DNA of 50,915 bases, taken from the NCBI RefSeq assembly GCF_003857035.1, contig NZ_QGSY01000169.1, positions 1 to 50,915 on the forward strand, in the 5' to 3' direction. This document shows, piece by piece, positions 8,311-18,528 of the stretch (its first letter is position 1; every line of letters starts with the position of its first letter). The DNA comes from Micromonospora arida. Lineage in GTDB: Bacteria > Actinomycetota > Actinomycetes > Mycobacteriales > Micromonosporaceae. A program made the translations under genes and the position numbers. A model generated the notes under the pieces. The model saw nothing but the letters and a program-made list of their open reading frames with translations. It was not told the origin of the DNA and searched no databases.

Positions 8311-8343
8311 GCGGGCGGGCGCTGTCGCACAGCGCCCGCCCGC
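8311..8343 (+). terminator. Intercistronic 15-bp hairpin between binding protein and permease genes
   Basis: The perfect arms gcgggcgggcgctgt (8311-8325) and acagcgcccgcccgc (8329-8343) enclose a 3-base loop. It sits in the 82-base gap inside the ABC operon. In such a position, hairpins usually act as partial terminators or 3'-end stabilisers that give more binding protein than permease. Confidence 0.8.
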
Positions 8344-8370
8344 AACCCTCCGCACCCCTTCGAGGCCGCC

Positions 8371-9375
8371 GTGTTCCGGTTCATCGTCAGGCGCCTGCTT
8401 CAGCTGATACCCACGCTGTTCGGGCTCTCCCTTCTGCTCTTCATCTGGCTCCGCCGGCTCCCCGGCGGCCCCGAGACCGCCATCCTCGGCGAGCGCGGCA
8501 CGCCCGAGATGCGTGCCGCCATCCGCCGCAACATGGGGCTCGACGAGCCCATCCTGGTGCAGTACGGCCGGTTCGTCCGGCGGATGATCAAGCTCGACCT
8601 GGGCACCTCGACCTCCACCAAGCGGGCGGTCACCACGGAGTTCATCGAGCGCTTCCCCGGCACCGTCGAGCTGACCATCACCGCGATGATCATCGCGATC
8701 GGCATCGGTATCCCGCTGGGCTACCTGGCCGCCCGCCGTCGCGGCCGTTTCCTGGACCACGCGTCCGTGGGCGGTTCGCTGATCGGCATCTGCATCCCGG
8801 TGTTCTTCCTGGGCTACGTGCTCAAGGCGATCTTCTCGGAGAACCTGCACTGGTTCCCGTCCAGCGGCCGGCAGGACCCGACGCTCGAGGCGACCCGGGT
8901 CACCAACTTCTTCGTCCTCGACGGCCTGATGACCCGCGAGTGGGACGCCGCCGCCGACGCGCTCTGGCATCTCGTGCTGCCCGCCATCGCGCTGGCCAGC
9001 ATCCCGCTGGCGATCATCGTCCGAATCACCCGGGCGAGCGTGCTGGAGGTGCTCAACGAGGACTTCGTGCGCACCGCCGAGGCGAAGGGCCTGACCGAGC
9101 AGACGGTCCGTCGCCGGCACGTCCTGCGCAACGCGATGCTGCCGGTGGCCACCTCGATCGGTCTGCTCGCTGGCGGCCTGCTCTCCGGCGCAGTGCTGAC
9201 CGAGACCGTCTTCGCCTTCAGTGGCATCGGAGCGTTCGTCGCCGAGGCCATCGGCCAACGCGACTATCCGGTGCTGATGGGCTTCATCCTGATCATCGCG
9301 GTGGTGTACGTGCTGGTGAACCTCCTGGTCGATCTCTCCTACAGCTTCATCGACCCGAGGGTGAGGGTGCGATGA
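8371..9375 (+). CDS. Peptide ABC transporter permease, DppB/OppB type
   Basis: 334 residues from a GTG at 8371. The N-terminal signature MFRFIVRRLLQLIPTLFG is characteristic of DppB-like permeases. About six membrane segments follow, and the cytoplasmic EAA loop TAEAKGLTEQTVRRRHVLRNAM (split here only for reading) contacts the ATPases. A long periplasmic-side loop around NLHWFPSSGRQDPT is also typical. The protein pairs with the DppC-type product of the next gene. The two genes overlap by four bases (ATGA at 9372-9375), which implies translational coupling. The ribosome site at its own start is weak (GAGG). Confidence 0.93.
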   Translation: MFRFIVRRLLQLIPTLFGLSLLLFIWLRRLPGGPETAILGERGTPEMRAAIRRNMGLDEPILVQYGRFVRRMIKLDLGTSTSTKRAVTTEFIERFPGTVELTITAMIIAIGIGIPLGYLAARRRGRFLDHASVGGSLIGICIPVFFLGYVLKAIFSENLHWFPSSGRQDPTLEATRVTNFFVLDGLMTREWDAAADALWHLVLPAIALASIPLAIIVRITRASVLEVLNEDFVRTAEAKGLTEQTVRRRHVLRNAMLPVATSIGLLAGGLLSGAVLTETVFAFSGIGAFVAEAIGQRDYPVLMGFILIIAVVYVLVNLLVDLSYSFIDPRVRVR

Positions 9376-10334
9376 CACTCAGCCCAGGCAAGAAGCGCGA
9401 AAAGATCGACCGGCTCTCCGAACTGGCCGCCCGTGACGACGAGCGGGGCGTCAGCCTCTGGCAGGAGGCGTTCCGCCGGCTGCGTGGCAACCCGGCCGCG
9501 ATCGTCGGCGCCGTCATCCTGGCGCTCTTCGTGCTGGTCGCGGTCATCGGACCGTTCCTCGTGCCGTACGCGCCGACGGACACGGTCGGCATCCGGGAAG
9601 GGCTGATCAAGCCGGGTGTCATCCCCGGCCCGACCGGCGACCACTGGTTCGGTTACGACCACCAGGGCCGCGACGAGTTCAGCCGGATGATCGTGGGCGC
9701 CCGGCAGACCCTGCTGGTCGGCGTGGTCTCCACCCTGATCGGTCTGGCGATCGGCGCGCTGATCGGTGGCGTCTCCGGTGCCGCGGCCGGCCTCGGTGGC
9801 CGGTGGGGGCGGTGGATCGACACCACCCTGATGCGCTTCATCGACATGCTGCTGGCGATGCCGAGCCTGCTGCTGGCGGTGAGCATCGCCGCCCTGCTCG
9901 GGGCCAGCCTGACCACGGTGATGATCGCGGTCGGTGTGGTCTCGGTGCCGGTGTTCGCCCGGCTGCTGCGCGGCTCGATGATCTCCCAGGCCAACAGCGA
10001 CTACGTGCTGGCGGCGACCTCGCTCGGCGTCAAGAAGTCGAAGATCGCGCTGACCCACGTGGTGCCGAACTCGCTCGCCCCGGTGATCGTGCAGGCCACG
10101 CTGACCCTGGCCACCGCGATCATCGAGGCCGCTGCGCTCTCCTTCCTCGGCCTCGGCAACCCGGACACCGCCGTACCGGAGTGGGGGGTCATGCTCGCCG
10201 ACGCGCAGCAGTACCTCGGCATCCGGCCGTCACTGGCGATCTACCCGGCGGTGGCGATCATCATCACCGCGCTCGGCTTCACCCTGCTGGGTGAGGCGAT
10301 GCGCGAGGCCCTCGACCCGAAGCTGCGGAAGTAG
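9372..10334 (+). CDS. Peptide ABC transporter permease, DppC/OppC type
   Basis: 320 residues from an ATG at 9372 that overlaps the preceding stop. The N-terminal cytoplasmic part contains SLWQEAFRRLRGNPAAI, which precedes the first membrane segment, and then the conserved FGYDHQGRDEFSRMIVGARQ. The EAA loop AATSLGVKKSKIALTHVVPN (about 215-235) is intact, and the C-terminus GFTLLGEAMREALDPKLRK is the usual DppC end. It forms the heterodimeric membrane channel with the upstream permease. The frame stays open upstream inside the DppB-type gene, but that extension is a shadow and is rejected. Confidence 0.93.
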   Translation: MTLSPGKKREKIDRLSELAARDDERGVSLWQEAFRRLRGNPAAIVGAVILALFVLVAVIGPFLVPYAPTDTVGIREGLIKPGVIPGPTGDHWFGYDHQGRDEFSRMIVGARQTLLVGVVSTLIGLAIGALIGGVSGAAAGLGGRWGRWIDTTLMRFIDMLLAMPSLLLAVSIAALLGASLTTVMIAVGVVSVPVFARLLRGSMISQANSDYVLAATSLGVKKSKIALTHVVPNSLAPVIVQATLTLATAIIEAAALSFLGLGNPDTAVPEWGVMLADAQQYLGIRPSLAIYPAVAIIITALGFTLLGEAMREALDPKLRK

Positions 10335-10400
10335 GCCCGGAATGTGTGAAGCGCGAGGAGTGAGCTTGCGAGCCCCGCAGTCGCGAACGGAAGGCCAGTA
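10335..10400 (+). other. Gap inside the ABC operon with a short inverted-repeat-rich motif
   Basis: The 66-base spacer between the permease and ATPase genes contains gcgaggagtgagcttgcgag followed by ccccgcagtcgcgaacgg. I recall near-identical strings in spacers of other Micromonospora genomes, but I see only this one copy here. It could be a dispersed intergenic repeat. The last bases (ggaaggcc) serve as ribosome site for the next gene. Confidence 0.4.
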
Positions 10401-11414
10401 ATGGCACTGCTCGAAGTTGAAGATCTCTCCGTCACGTTCGCCCGGCGCGGCCAGCGGGCCGTGCACGCGGTCGACGGGGTGTCCTTCTCGGTCGACGCCG
10501 GTGAGGTGGTCGGCCTGGTCGGCGAGTCCGGCTGCGGCAAGAGCGTCACCTCGCTCGCGATCATGGGTCTGCTGCCCAAGCAGCCCGGCCTGCGGGTCGG
10601 CGGCAAGGCCGTCTTCGACGGCACGGACCTGCTCCAGCTCGACGACCGGTCGCGGCGGGACATCCGGGGCCGCGACATCGCGATGATCTTCCAGGATCCG
10701 CTGTCCTCGTTGAACCCGGTGATCCCGATCGGGTTGCAGGTGACCGAGGTGCTCACCCGGCACCGGGGGATGAAGGGCGAGGCCGCGGCGAAGGAGGCGG
10801 CGGCGCTGCTGGACCGGGTCGGCATCCCCGACCCGAAGCGGCGGCTCAAGGAGTATCCGCACCAGCTCTCCGGTGGGATGCGCCAGCGTGCGCTCATCGC
10901 GATGGCGGTGGCCTGCCAGCCTCGGCTGCTGATCGCCGACGAGCCGACCACCGCGCTGGACGTCACCATCCAGGCCCAGATCCTGGAGCTGCTCAAGGAG
11001 CTGGTCCGGGACTCCGGCACCGCGCTGCTGATGATCACGCACGATCTCGGTGTGGTGGCCGGCATGGTCGACACCGTCAACGTGCTCTACGGCGGCCGGG
11101 TGGTGGAGACGGCCCGCCGTCGTCCGCTGTTCCGCCAGCCGCGTCACCCGTACACGGTGGGTCTGCTCGGCTCGGTGCCGCGCCTGGACGCCGGGCGGGG
11201 CGAGAAGCTCAACCCGATCGCCGGTTCGGTCCGCGACCTGCTGCCCTGGCCGGACGGATGCGCCTTCGCCCCGCGCTGCGCCCGGCGGATCGACGAGTGC
11301 GTGGGTGAGCCGCCGGAGCTGGTGCACGCGCACGACGGACGGAGCTACCGGTGCGTCAACCCGGAGCCGCTGCCGGGCATGGTGCCCGCCCCGCGCGAGG
11401 AGGAGACAGCGTGA
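10401..11414 (+). CDS. Peptide ABC transporter ATP-binding protein, DppD/OppD type
   Basis: 337 residues from an ATG at 10401. Walker A is GESGCGKS (about 43-50), with Q-loop region [12 protein letters not shown], signature LSGGMRQR (about 155-162), Walker B LLIADEPT and the H-loop in [14 protein letters not shown]. The C-terminal oligopeptide-transporter extension carries [14 protein letters not shown], cysteines that bind an iron-sulfur cluster or support structure in this family, before the terminal segment. It forms an ATPase heterodimer with the next gene, whose GTG start overlaps its TGA by four bases. Confidence 0.95.
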   Translation: MALLEVEDLSVTFARRGQRAVHAVDGVSFSVDAGEVVGLVGESGCGKSVTSLAIMGLLPKQPGLRVGGKAVFDGTDLLQLDDRSRRDIRGRDIAMIFQDPLSSLNPVIPIGLQVTEVLTRHRGMKGEAAAKEAAALLDRVGIPDPKRRLKEYPHQLSGGMRQRALIAMAVACQPRLLIADEPTTALDVTIQAQILELLKELVRDSGTALLMITHDLGVVAGMVDTVNVLYGGRVVETARRRPLFRQPRHPYTVGLLGSVPRLDAGRGEKLNPIAGSVRDLLPWPDGCAFAPRCARRIDECVGEPPELVHAHDGRSYRCVNPEPLPGMVPAPREEETA

Positions 11415-12514
11415 GTGAGAACGACATCCTCGTCGAGGTGCGCGACCTGAAGGTGCACTTCCCGATCAAGCGGGGGGTGCTCTTCGACCGGGTGGTCGGC
11501 CAGGTGAAGGCCGTCGACGGGGTCGACCTGAGCATCGCGCGAGGCAAGACGTACGGCCTGGTGGGTGAGTCCGGCTGCGGCAAGTCCACGTTGGGCAGGG
11601 CGCTGCTCCAGCTCACCCCGCCGACCGCCGGTGAGGTCAGTTTCGACGGCGTCGAGCTGACGACGCTGCCGCCCGGCAAGCTGCGCAGCATGCGTCGCCG
11701 GATGCAGATGATCTTCCAGGACCCGATGTCCAGCCTCGACCCCCGGCAGAACGTCGAGTCGATCCTGACCGAGGGCCTGCAGACCCACGGGATCGGCACC
11801 GACCGCACCGACCGTCGACGGATCATCGGCGAGACCCTGGACGCGGTCGGGCTGCCGCGCTGGGCGCTGTCCCGTTACCCGCACGAGTTCTCCGGCGGGC
11901 AGCGGCAGCGCATCGGCATCGCTCGCGCGTTGGTGCTCGGGCCGGAGCTGATCGTCGCCGACGAGCCGGTCTCGGCGCTCGACGTGTCGATCCAGGCCCA
12001 GGTGGTCAACCTGCTGGACGAACTCCAGGACAGCCTGGGGCTGACCTACCTGGTGATCGCGCACGACCTCGCGGTGGTCCGGCACATCTCCGACACGGTC
12101 GGCGTCATGTACCTGGGCGCGCTGGTCGAGGAGGCACCGAGCGACCGGCTCTACACCGAGCCGCTGCACCCGTACACCCGGGCGCTGATGTCGGCGGTGC
12201 CGGTGCCGGACCCGGACGTGGAGGACCGCCGGGAGCGGATCCTGCTCGCCGGTGACCTGCCGTCGCCGGCCAACCCGCCGTCCGGTTGCCGCTTCCACAC
12301 CCGCTGCCCGTGGGCGCAGCCCACCCGCTGCGCCGACGAACGGCCGGTGCTGCGGGACATCGGCGCCAGCCGGGTGGCCTGTCACTTCGCCGAGCAGATC
12401 GCCAGCGGGGAACTGCGCCCCCACGGGGTCAGCGCGCAGATCGTCCGGCCCGAGGGCGAGGGGGACACGCCAGGCGTGGTCTCCGCACCCACCGAGCCCG
12501 GTTCGTACGTCTGA
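11411..12514 (+). CDS. Peptide ABC transporter ATP-binding protein, DppF/OppF type
   Basis: 367 residues from a GTG at 11411, coupled to the upstream ATPase gene. Early residues [21 protein letters not shown] carry the insertion that distinguishes DppF from DppD. Walker A is GESGCGKS, the signature is FSGGQRQR, Walker B is [12 protein letters not shown], and the switch His lies in [11 protein letters not shown]. The C-terminal extension again has a [15 protein letters not shown] cluster. It is the last gene of the importer. Only 21 bases separate its stop from the convergent gene ending at 12536, and no terminator hairpin was found there. Confidence 0.95.
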   Translation: MSENDILVEVRDLKVHFPIKRGVLFDRVVGQVKAVDGVDLSIARGKTYGLVGESGCGKSTLGRALLQLTPPTAGEVSFDGVELTTLPPGKLRSMRRRMQMIFQDPMSSLDPRQNVESILTEGLQTHGIGTDRTDRRRIIGETLDAVGLPRWALSRYPHEFSGGQRQRIGIARALVLGPELIVADEPVSALDVSIQAQVVNLLDELQDSLGLTYLVIAHDLAVVRHISDTVGVMYLGALVEEAPSDRLYTEPLHPYTRALMSAVPVPDPDVEDRRERILLAGDLPSPANPPSGCRFHTRCPWAQPTRCADERPVLRDIGASRVACHFAEQIASGELRPHGVSAQIVRPEGEGDTPGVVSAPTEPGSYV

Positions 12515-12535
12515 GACTGGACGCGGTGCCGGCCG

Positions 12536-12904
12536 TCAGCCTTCGGGGCGGTTCAGCAGCCCCACGGCGACGCCGTGCACCGCGTCCAGCCCGGCCGGGT
12601 CGGCCAGCGTGACCGACGTGCCGGTCACCGCGTACCACTCGTCCGCGTCCTTGTACTGCACCCGCAGGGTGACCTTGCCGTCCGCGTACTCGGTGCGCAG
12701 AGTCAGATCACCGGTGACGACGCCGACCTCGTCGGTCATCACGCCGCCGGGGCCGGGCACGATGTCGGTGGTGCGGGCCTGCGGGCCGGCCGCGCCGCCC
12801 GAGTCCGCCACCATGCCGGCACCCGGCACGGCGGCAGGGGTCTCGGCGGTGCCGTCGGCGGTCATCCCGGCGGCGGCCGGGCCGCTCTCTTCGGCGGCGG
12901 TCAC
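12536..12904 (-). CDS. Small conserved-looking hypothetical protein
   Basis: 122 residues from a GTG at 12904 preceded by a GGGGAG ribosome site. The frame can be extended to 13048 but would then overlap the upstream gene. The protein has no signal peptide or membrane helix. An Ala/Gly/Pro-rich acidic first half (about 1-50) is followed by a compact region with GDLTLRTEYADGKVTLRVQYKD split by turns, then EWYAVTGTSVTL and a C-terminal AVHGVAVGLLNRPEG. The second half reads like a small beta-rich domain of roughly 65 residues. It starts 14 bases after the secreted HNH gene and is probably co-transcribed with it. I do not recognise the family. Confidence 0.6.
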   Translation of the reverse strand: MTAAEESGPAAAGMTADGTAETPAAVPGAGMVADSGGAAGPQARTTDIVPGPGGVMTDEVGVVTGDLTLRTEYADGKVTLRVQYKDADEWYAVTGTSVTLADPAGLDAVHGVAVGLLNRPEG

Positions 12905-12918
12905 GAATAGCTCCCCAC

Positions 12919-13560
12919 TCAACAGCCCTCCAACATGTCGGTCAGGGCGGCCTTCTCGGCGCTGGTCACCGTCAGCTTCCAGTGGTGCTTGACCGTCACC
13001 CAGTCCTGAGCGTATTTGCACCAGTAGGACCGGTTTGCCGGCTTCCACTGCGACGGGTCCTGGTCACCCTTTGCCCGGTTCGACGAGGCGGAAACCGCGA
13101 AGAGCTGCGGACGGGTGGTGTCGTTGGCGAAATCGCCGCGCTTCGCGTTGTCCCACTCGTCGGCACCTGAGCGCCACGCGTTGGCCAACGGCACCATGTG
13201 GTCGATGTCCACGTCGGAGGGATCCGAGAAGCTGCGACCGTCGTACACGCTCTCCCAGCGCCCACCGACCACGTTGCAGCCGGAGAGCTTCACGTCCTTG
13301 CCGTCGCGCTGGAGGATGCTGTCCCGGACATCGCAGTTCTTGCCGGTGTCCCGCCAGTGCGGAAAGCGTTCCCGGCTGTAGCCCTTCATCGACCCGGCGG
13401 TTGCGACGGTCAGTTGGCTGAGCTGCTCCGCGGCGTTGCCGCCGCCGTCGCTCGACGGCGGTGTGGTCGGCTCATCCTGCGGGACGCAACCGGCCATGCC
13501 GAGCGCCAGCGCCGCGGCAAGCACGGCCACCGCCGCTCGCGGTCCTGATCTGGTACGCAC
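12919..13560 (-). CDS. Secreted HNH-type nuclease lipoprotein (GmrSD C-terminal / DUF1524-like)
   Basis: 213 residues from a GTG at 13560 with GGAGAGG eight bases upstream. Signal peptide with lipobox LGMAGC, C25. The mature domain shows NCDVRDSILQRD (75-86), the core VDIDHMVPLANAWRSG (117-132, putative catalytic H121) and NRAKGDQDPSQWKP. These match the extracellular HNH family related to the GmrSD C-terminal domain, which occurs widely in actinobacteria. It likely cuts nucleic acid outside the membrane, and nutrient scavenging is the usual suggestion. The downstream 122-residue gene may be functionally linked. It is divergent from the DHA2 exporter gene, with a 107-base promoter spacer between them. 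Confidence 0.85.
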   Translation of the reverse strand: MRTRSGPRAAVAVLAAALALGMAGCVPQDEPTTPPSSDGGGNAAEQLSQLTVATAGSMKGYSRERFPHWRDTGKNCDVRDSILQRDGKDVKLSGCNVVGGRWESVYDGRSFSDPSDVDIDHMVPLANAWRSGADEWDNAKRGDFANDTTRPQLFAVSASSNRAKGDQDPSQWKPANRSYWCKYAQDWVTVKHHWKLTVTSAEKAALTDMLEGC

Positions 13561-13667
13561 AGACGACACCTCTCCAGCTTGGGGGCTCCCGGCGATTGCG
13601 CACAGTACCCGGGCACGGTTTCGGCGTTTCGTGGCGTCTCCCACATGATGCAAGGCAGATTGGTGGG

Positions 13668-15161
13668 ATGACCGCATCCGTACCGGCGACCGCCCTCCGG
13701 ATGGGCACCACCGCCGGCCGGGGCACGCTGCTCGCCGCCGTACTCGCCTCTGGCATGGTCTTCCTCGACAGCACCGTCGTCAACGTGGCGCTGCCGAAAC
13801 TTGGGCAGGACCTTGGCGCGAACGTGGCCGATCTCCAGTGGACCATCAACGGCTATCTGCTGATGCTGGCAGCATTCGTGCTGCTCGGCGGCGCGCTCGG
13901 CGACCGCTTCGGCCGGCGACGCATCTTCCTCATCGGCGTTGTCTGGTTCACCGCCGCCTCCGTGCTCTGCGGGCTGGCCCAGGGCACCGGCATGCTGATC
14001 GCGGCCCGATTCCTCCAGGGCGCCGGTGGCGCGCTGCTCACACCCGGGTCGCTGTCGGTGCTCCAGGCGAGCTTCCATCCGGACGACCGGGGCCGGGCGA
14101 TCGGTGCCTGGGCCGGGCTGTCCGGGGTGTCCACAGCGCTGGGCCCGTTCATCGGGGGCTGGCTGATCGACGCGCTCTCCTGGCGCTGGATCTTCTTCCT
14201 GAACCTGCCGATCGCCGTGCTGGTGCTGCTGGCCGCCCTGCGCTGGGTGCCGGAGAGCCGGGACGAGAGCGCCTCCCGCACCGAGGGACGGGGGCCGACC
14301 CGACGGCGGTTCGACGTCGCCGGAGCCCTGCTCGGAGCGCTCGCGCTCGCCGGCGTCACCTACGCCCTGATCGACGCGCCGGCCCGCGGGTTCGACTCCG
14401 CCGAGGTGCTTGTCGCCGCCGTGGTCGGGGTGCTCTCCGCGGTGGCCTTCGTCCTGCTGGAACGGCGACGTGGCGACGCCGCGATGCTGCCCACCGGGCT
14501 GTTCAGCAGCCGACTCTTCTCGGTGCTGAACCTCTTCACCGTCGTCGTCTACGCAGCACTCGGCGGTTTCACCTTCTTTTTCGCCGTCTACCTGCAGAAC
14601 GTGGTCGAGTGGTCGGCCTTCCGCACCGGCATCGCGTTGCTGCCGATGACCCTGCTGCTCCTGGTCGGGTCCGCGCGGGCCGGTGCGCTGTCCGCCCGAA
14701 TCGGCCCACGGCTGCCGCTCGCCATCGGACCGGTGATCGCCGCGGTCGGCCTGCTGCTGCTGCGCGGCGTCGGACCGGGCGCGTCGTACTGGCGGGACGT
14801 GCTGCCCGGGGTGCTGCTCTTCGGCATCGGGTTGACCCTGGTGGTGGCACCGCTGACCGCGTCGGTGCTGGCCGCCGTGCAGGACCGGTTCTCCGGTGTG
14901 GCCAGCGGGTTCAACAACGCCGCGTCCCGCGCCGGCGGCCTGCTCGCGGTGGCGGCGCTGCCGCTGCTCGTCGGGCTCTCCGGCGGCGGGTACGAGCAGA
15001 AGGCCGAGCTGACCGACGCGTTCCGGGGCGCGATGGAGTGGTGCGCAGGGCTGCTCGTGGCCGGCGCGCTGCTGGCCCTGGTGCTGGTCCACCGACCGCC
15101 CCGGAAAGCCCCGCCGTCCCAGCCCTGCCATTCACTGCCCGCCGCGACACCCCCGAAGTAG
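13668..15161 (+). CDS. MFS transporter, DHA2 (14-TMS) drug:proton antiporter type
   Basis: 497 residues from an ATG at 13668 with GGTGGG upstream; the frame is open further 5' but that part overlaps the divergent HNH gene. Key segments are FLDSTVVNVALPKL in helix 1 (the DHA2 motif D1), GGALGDRFGRRRIFL (motif A) and a motif-C stretch near GLSGVSTALGPFIGGWLID. The length and hydrophobic pattern fit 14 membrane helices. It probably exports amphipathic drugs or metabolites. No regulator is adjacent, so the substrate is unknown. The stop codon lies inside the downstream bidirectional terminator stem. Confidence 0.9.
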   Translation: MTASVPATALRMGTTAGRGTLLAAVLASGMVFLDSTVVNVALPKLGQDLGANVADLQWTINGYLLMLAAFVLLGGALGDRFGRRRIFLIGVVWFTAASVLCGLAQGTGMLIAARFLQGAGGALLTPGSLSVLQASFHPDDRGRAIGAWAGLSGVSTALGPFIGGWLIDALSWRWIFFLNLPIAVLVLLAALRWVPESRDESASRTEGRGPTRRRFDVAGALLGALALAGVTYALIDAPARGFDSAEVLVAAVVGVLSAVAFVLLERRRGDAAMLPTGLFSSRLFSVLNLFTVVVYAALGGFTFFFAVYLQNVVEWSAFRTGIALLPMTLLLLVGSARAGALSARIGPRLPLAIGPVIAAVGLLLLRGVGPGASYWRDVLPGVLLFGIGLTLVVAPLTASVLAAVQDRFSGVASGFNNAASRAGGLLAVAALPLLVGLSGGGYEQKAELTDAFRGAMEWCAGLLVAGALLALVLVHRPPRKAPPSQPCHSLPAATPPK

Positions 15162-15184
15162 GAAGCCACTTCGGGGGTGTCGCG
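15143..15184. terminator. Bidirectional 17-bp hairpin terminator between MFS gene and leuA
   Basis: Perfect arms lie at 15143-15159 and 15168-15184 with an 8-base loop. The plus-strand MFS stop (15159-15161) overlaps the left arm, and leuA ends at 15191 on the other strand. One structure can stop both convergent genes. Confidence 0.85.
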
Positions 15185-15190
15185 CCCAGG

Positions 15191-17179
<1,989 letters not shown>

Positions 17180-18451
17180 CTATGGGACCGGGGTCATGGC
17201 CGGCTCTGCGGCCTCGGCACCCAGCCTCGGCGTCCGTTGCGCCCAGGCCACAGCGGGCACGATCGCCACCGCTACCAGCACGAAGATCGCTGCCGTCGGT
17301 AACCAACCCCACCCGCCGGTGGTCACCCCGAGCGCGGTCAGCCCCGCCGGCGCGATCAGGTACTGGACCTGCACGCCGAGTCCGAGCGCCCCCACGTACG
17401 CACCGCGCTGGTCGGCCGGAGGCAGGGTGGCGGTGAGCCCCCAGCTGCCCGCCGACTCGATCAGCTCGGCCAGGATCAGCAACATGGCGGCGGCCACCAG
17501 CACCACGACGGTCAGCAGGCCCCGGGTGACCCCGGAGATCGGCAGGACCAGGCAGAACAGGGCGATCAGCAGCCCACCCCGACGGGAGGCCCGCGCCGCG
17601 CCCGCCGCGGTGTCCGCGCCCCGGCTGACGCGCACCTGGAGCAGCACGATCAGGATCGTGTTGAGCAGCACCAGCCCGGCGATCATCGTCTTCGGGGCGT
17701 CGGTGTGGGTGAGGATCCACAGCGGCATGACCGTCAGGTAGAGCACCCCGTGCGCGGTGAGCAGCCCGGACACCAGGGACACCGCCATGAACGGCCGGTC
17801 CCGCAGCACGGCGAGCCGACTCATCGGCTCCGCCGGTCGGGCCACCTGCAGCAGCCGGGGCAGTCGCCGCACGAAGAGGGCCGTCACGAGGAAGACCGTC
17901 GAGATGAACCAGACCATTCCCCGGTACGCGGTGATCGTGTCCACCGCCAGCACCAGGCCGCTGATCACCGCGCCGAGCCCGAAGCCGACGTTCAGCGACG
18001 AGCGCTGGTAGGCCATCGCCGTGACCCGTTCGGCCGGCGGGAGCGCGTTGATCGAGTAGACCTGCCGGGCCACGCCGACAGCGGCGTCCACGGCGGCCAG
18101 CGCCACCACCACGGCGAGGAACCCCGCGAAGCCGCCCACGAACGGGTAGGTCGCGAACAGCGCCGCGTTGAGCACCAGCCCCACCACCCAGACCCGCTGC
18201 GGCCCGTACCGGTCGGTGAGGCCACCCAGCGGCACCGTGCCCAGCAGCGACACCCCCGCCGCGATGGACAGCCCCAACCCGACCTGGGCGGCGCTGAGCC
18301 CGAGTGCCCGGGTGAAGAAGACGGCGCTGCCGGCGTGGAACAGGCCGCTGCCGACGGCGTAGACCATTGCCTGCACGGCCAGGGCGCGGGTCAGTCCGGC
18401 GGGCGGTACGACGTCTCGAACGGCGGTGCGGATGGTTTCTCTGGTCCCCAT
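17180..18451 (-). CDS. MFS transporter (12-TMS)
   Basis: 423 residues, start ATG at 18451. It is a hydrophobic protein with about 12 membrane segments. The motif-A-like loop GGLTDRYGPQRVWVVG sits between helices 2 and 3, and a central cytoplasmic loop contains RRLPRLLQVARPAEP. Later segments carry LAELIESAGSWGLTATLPPADQRGAYVG. It resembles actinobacterial MFS exporters of unknown substrate. It is divergently transcribed from an ArsR-type regulator gene 77 bases away, which suggests regulator-controlled efflux. Its end lies 50 bases from the leuA leader peptide, but leuA appears to have its own promoter. Confidence 0.85.
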   Translation of the reverse strand: MGTRETIRTAVRDVVPPAGLTRALAVQAMVYAVGSGLFHAGSAVFFTRALGLSAAQVGLGLSIAAGVSLLGTVPLGGLTDRYGPQRVWVVGLVLNAALFATYPFVGGFAGFLAVVVALAAVDAAVGVARQVYSINALPPAERVTAMAYQRSSLNVGFGLGAVISGLVLAVDTITAYRGMVWFISTVFLVTALFVRRLPRLLQVARPAEPMSRLAVLRDRPFMAVSLVSGLLTAHGVLYLTVMPLWILTHTDAPKTMIAGLVLLNTILIVLLQVRVSRGADTAAGAARASRRGGLLIALFCLVLPISGVTRGLLTVVVLVAAAMLLILAELIESAGSWGLTATLPPADQRGAYVGALGLGVQVQYLIAPAGLTALGVTTGGWGWLPTAAIFVLVAVAIVPAVAWAQRTPRLGAEAAEPAMTPVP

Positions 18452-18528
18452 GTCCGGGGAGTGAAGCGGGCCCCCATCGTTCCGGTCGAGTCTTTTAGGC
18501 TGGACCGAATCCTGTTCCTGGGGGGCGT

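Noticed and set aside
6582..8384. 600-residue minus-strand frame over the binding-protein gene
   Set aside because: Composition and lack of motifs mark it as antisense shadow of a clear SBP gene.
12904..13048. N-terminal extension of the 122-residue gene
   Set aside because: It would overlap the HNH gene in an Arg/Gly-rich segment; the GTG at 12904 has GGGGAG before it.
18452..18528. Operator between the MFS and ArsR-type genes
   Set aside because: A loose ggtc...gacc symmetry around 18485-18505 is too weak to call; only the divergent arrangement suggests an operator.
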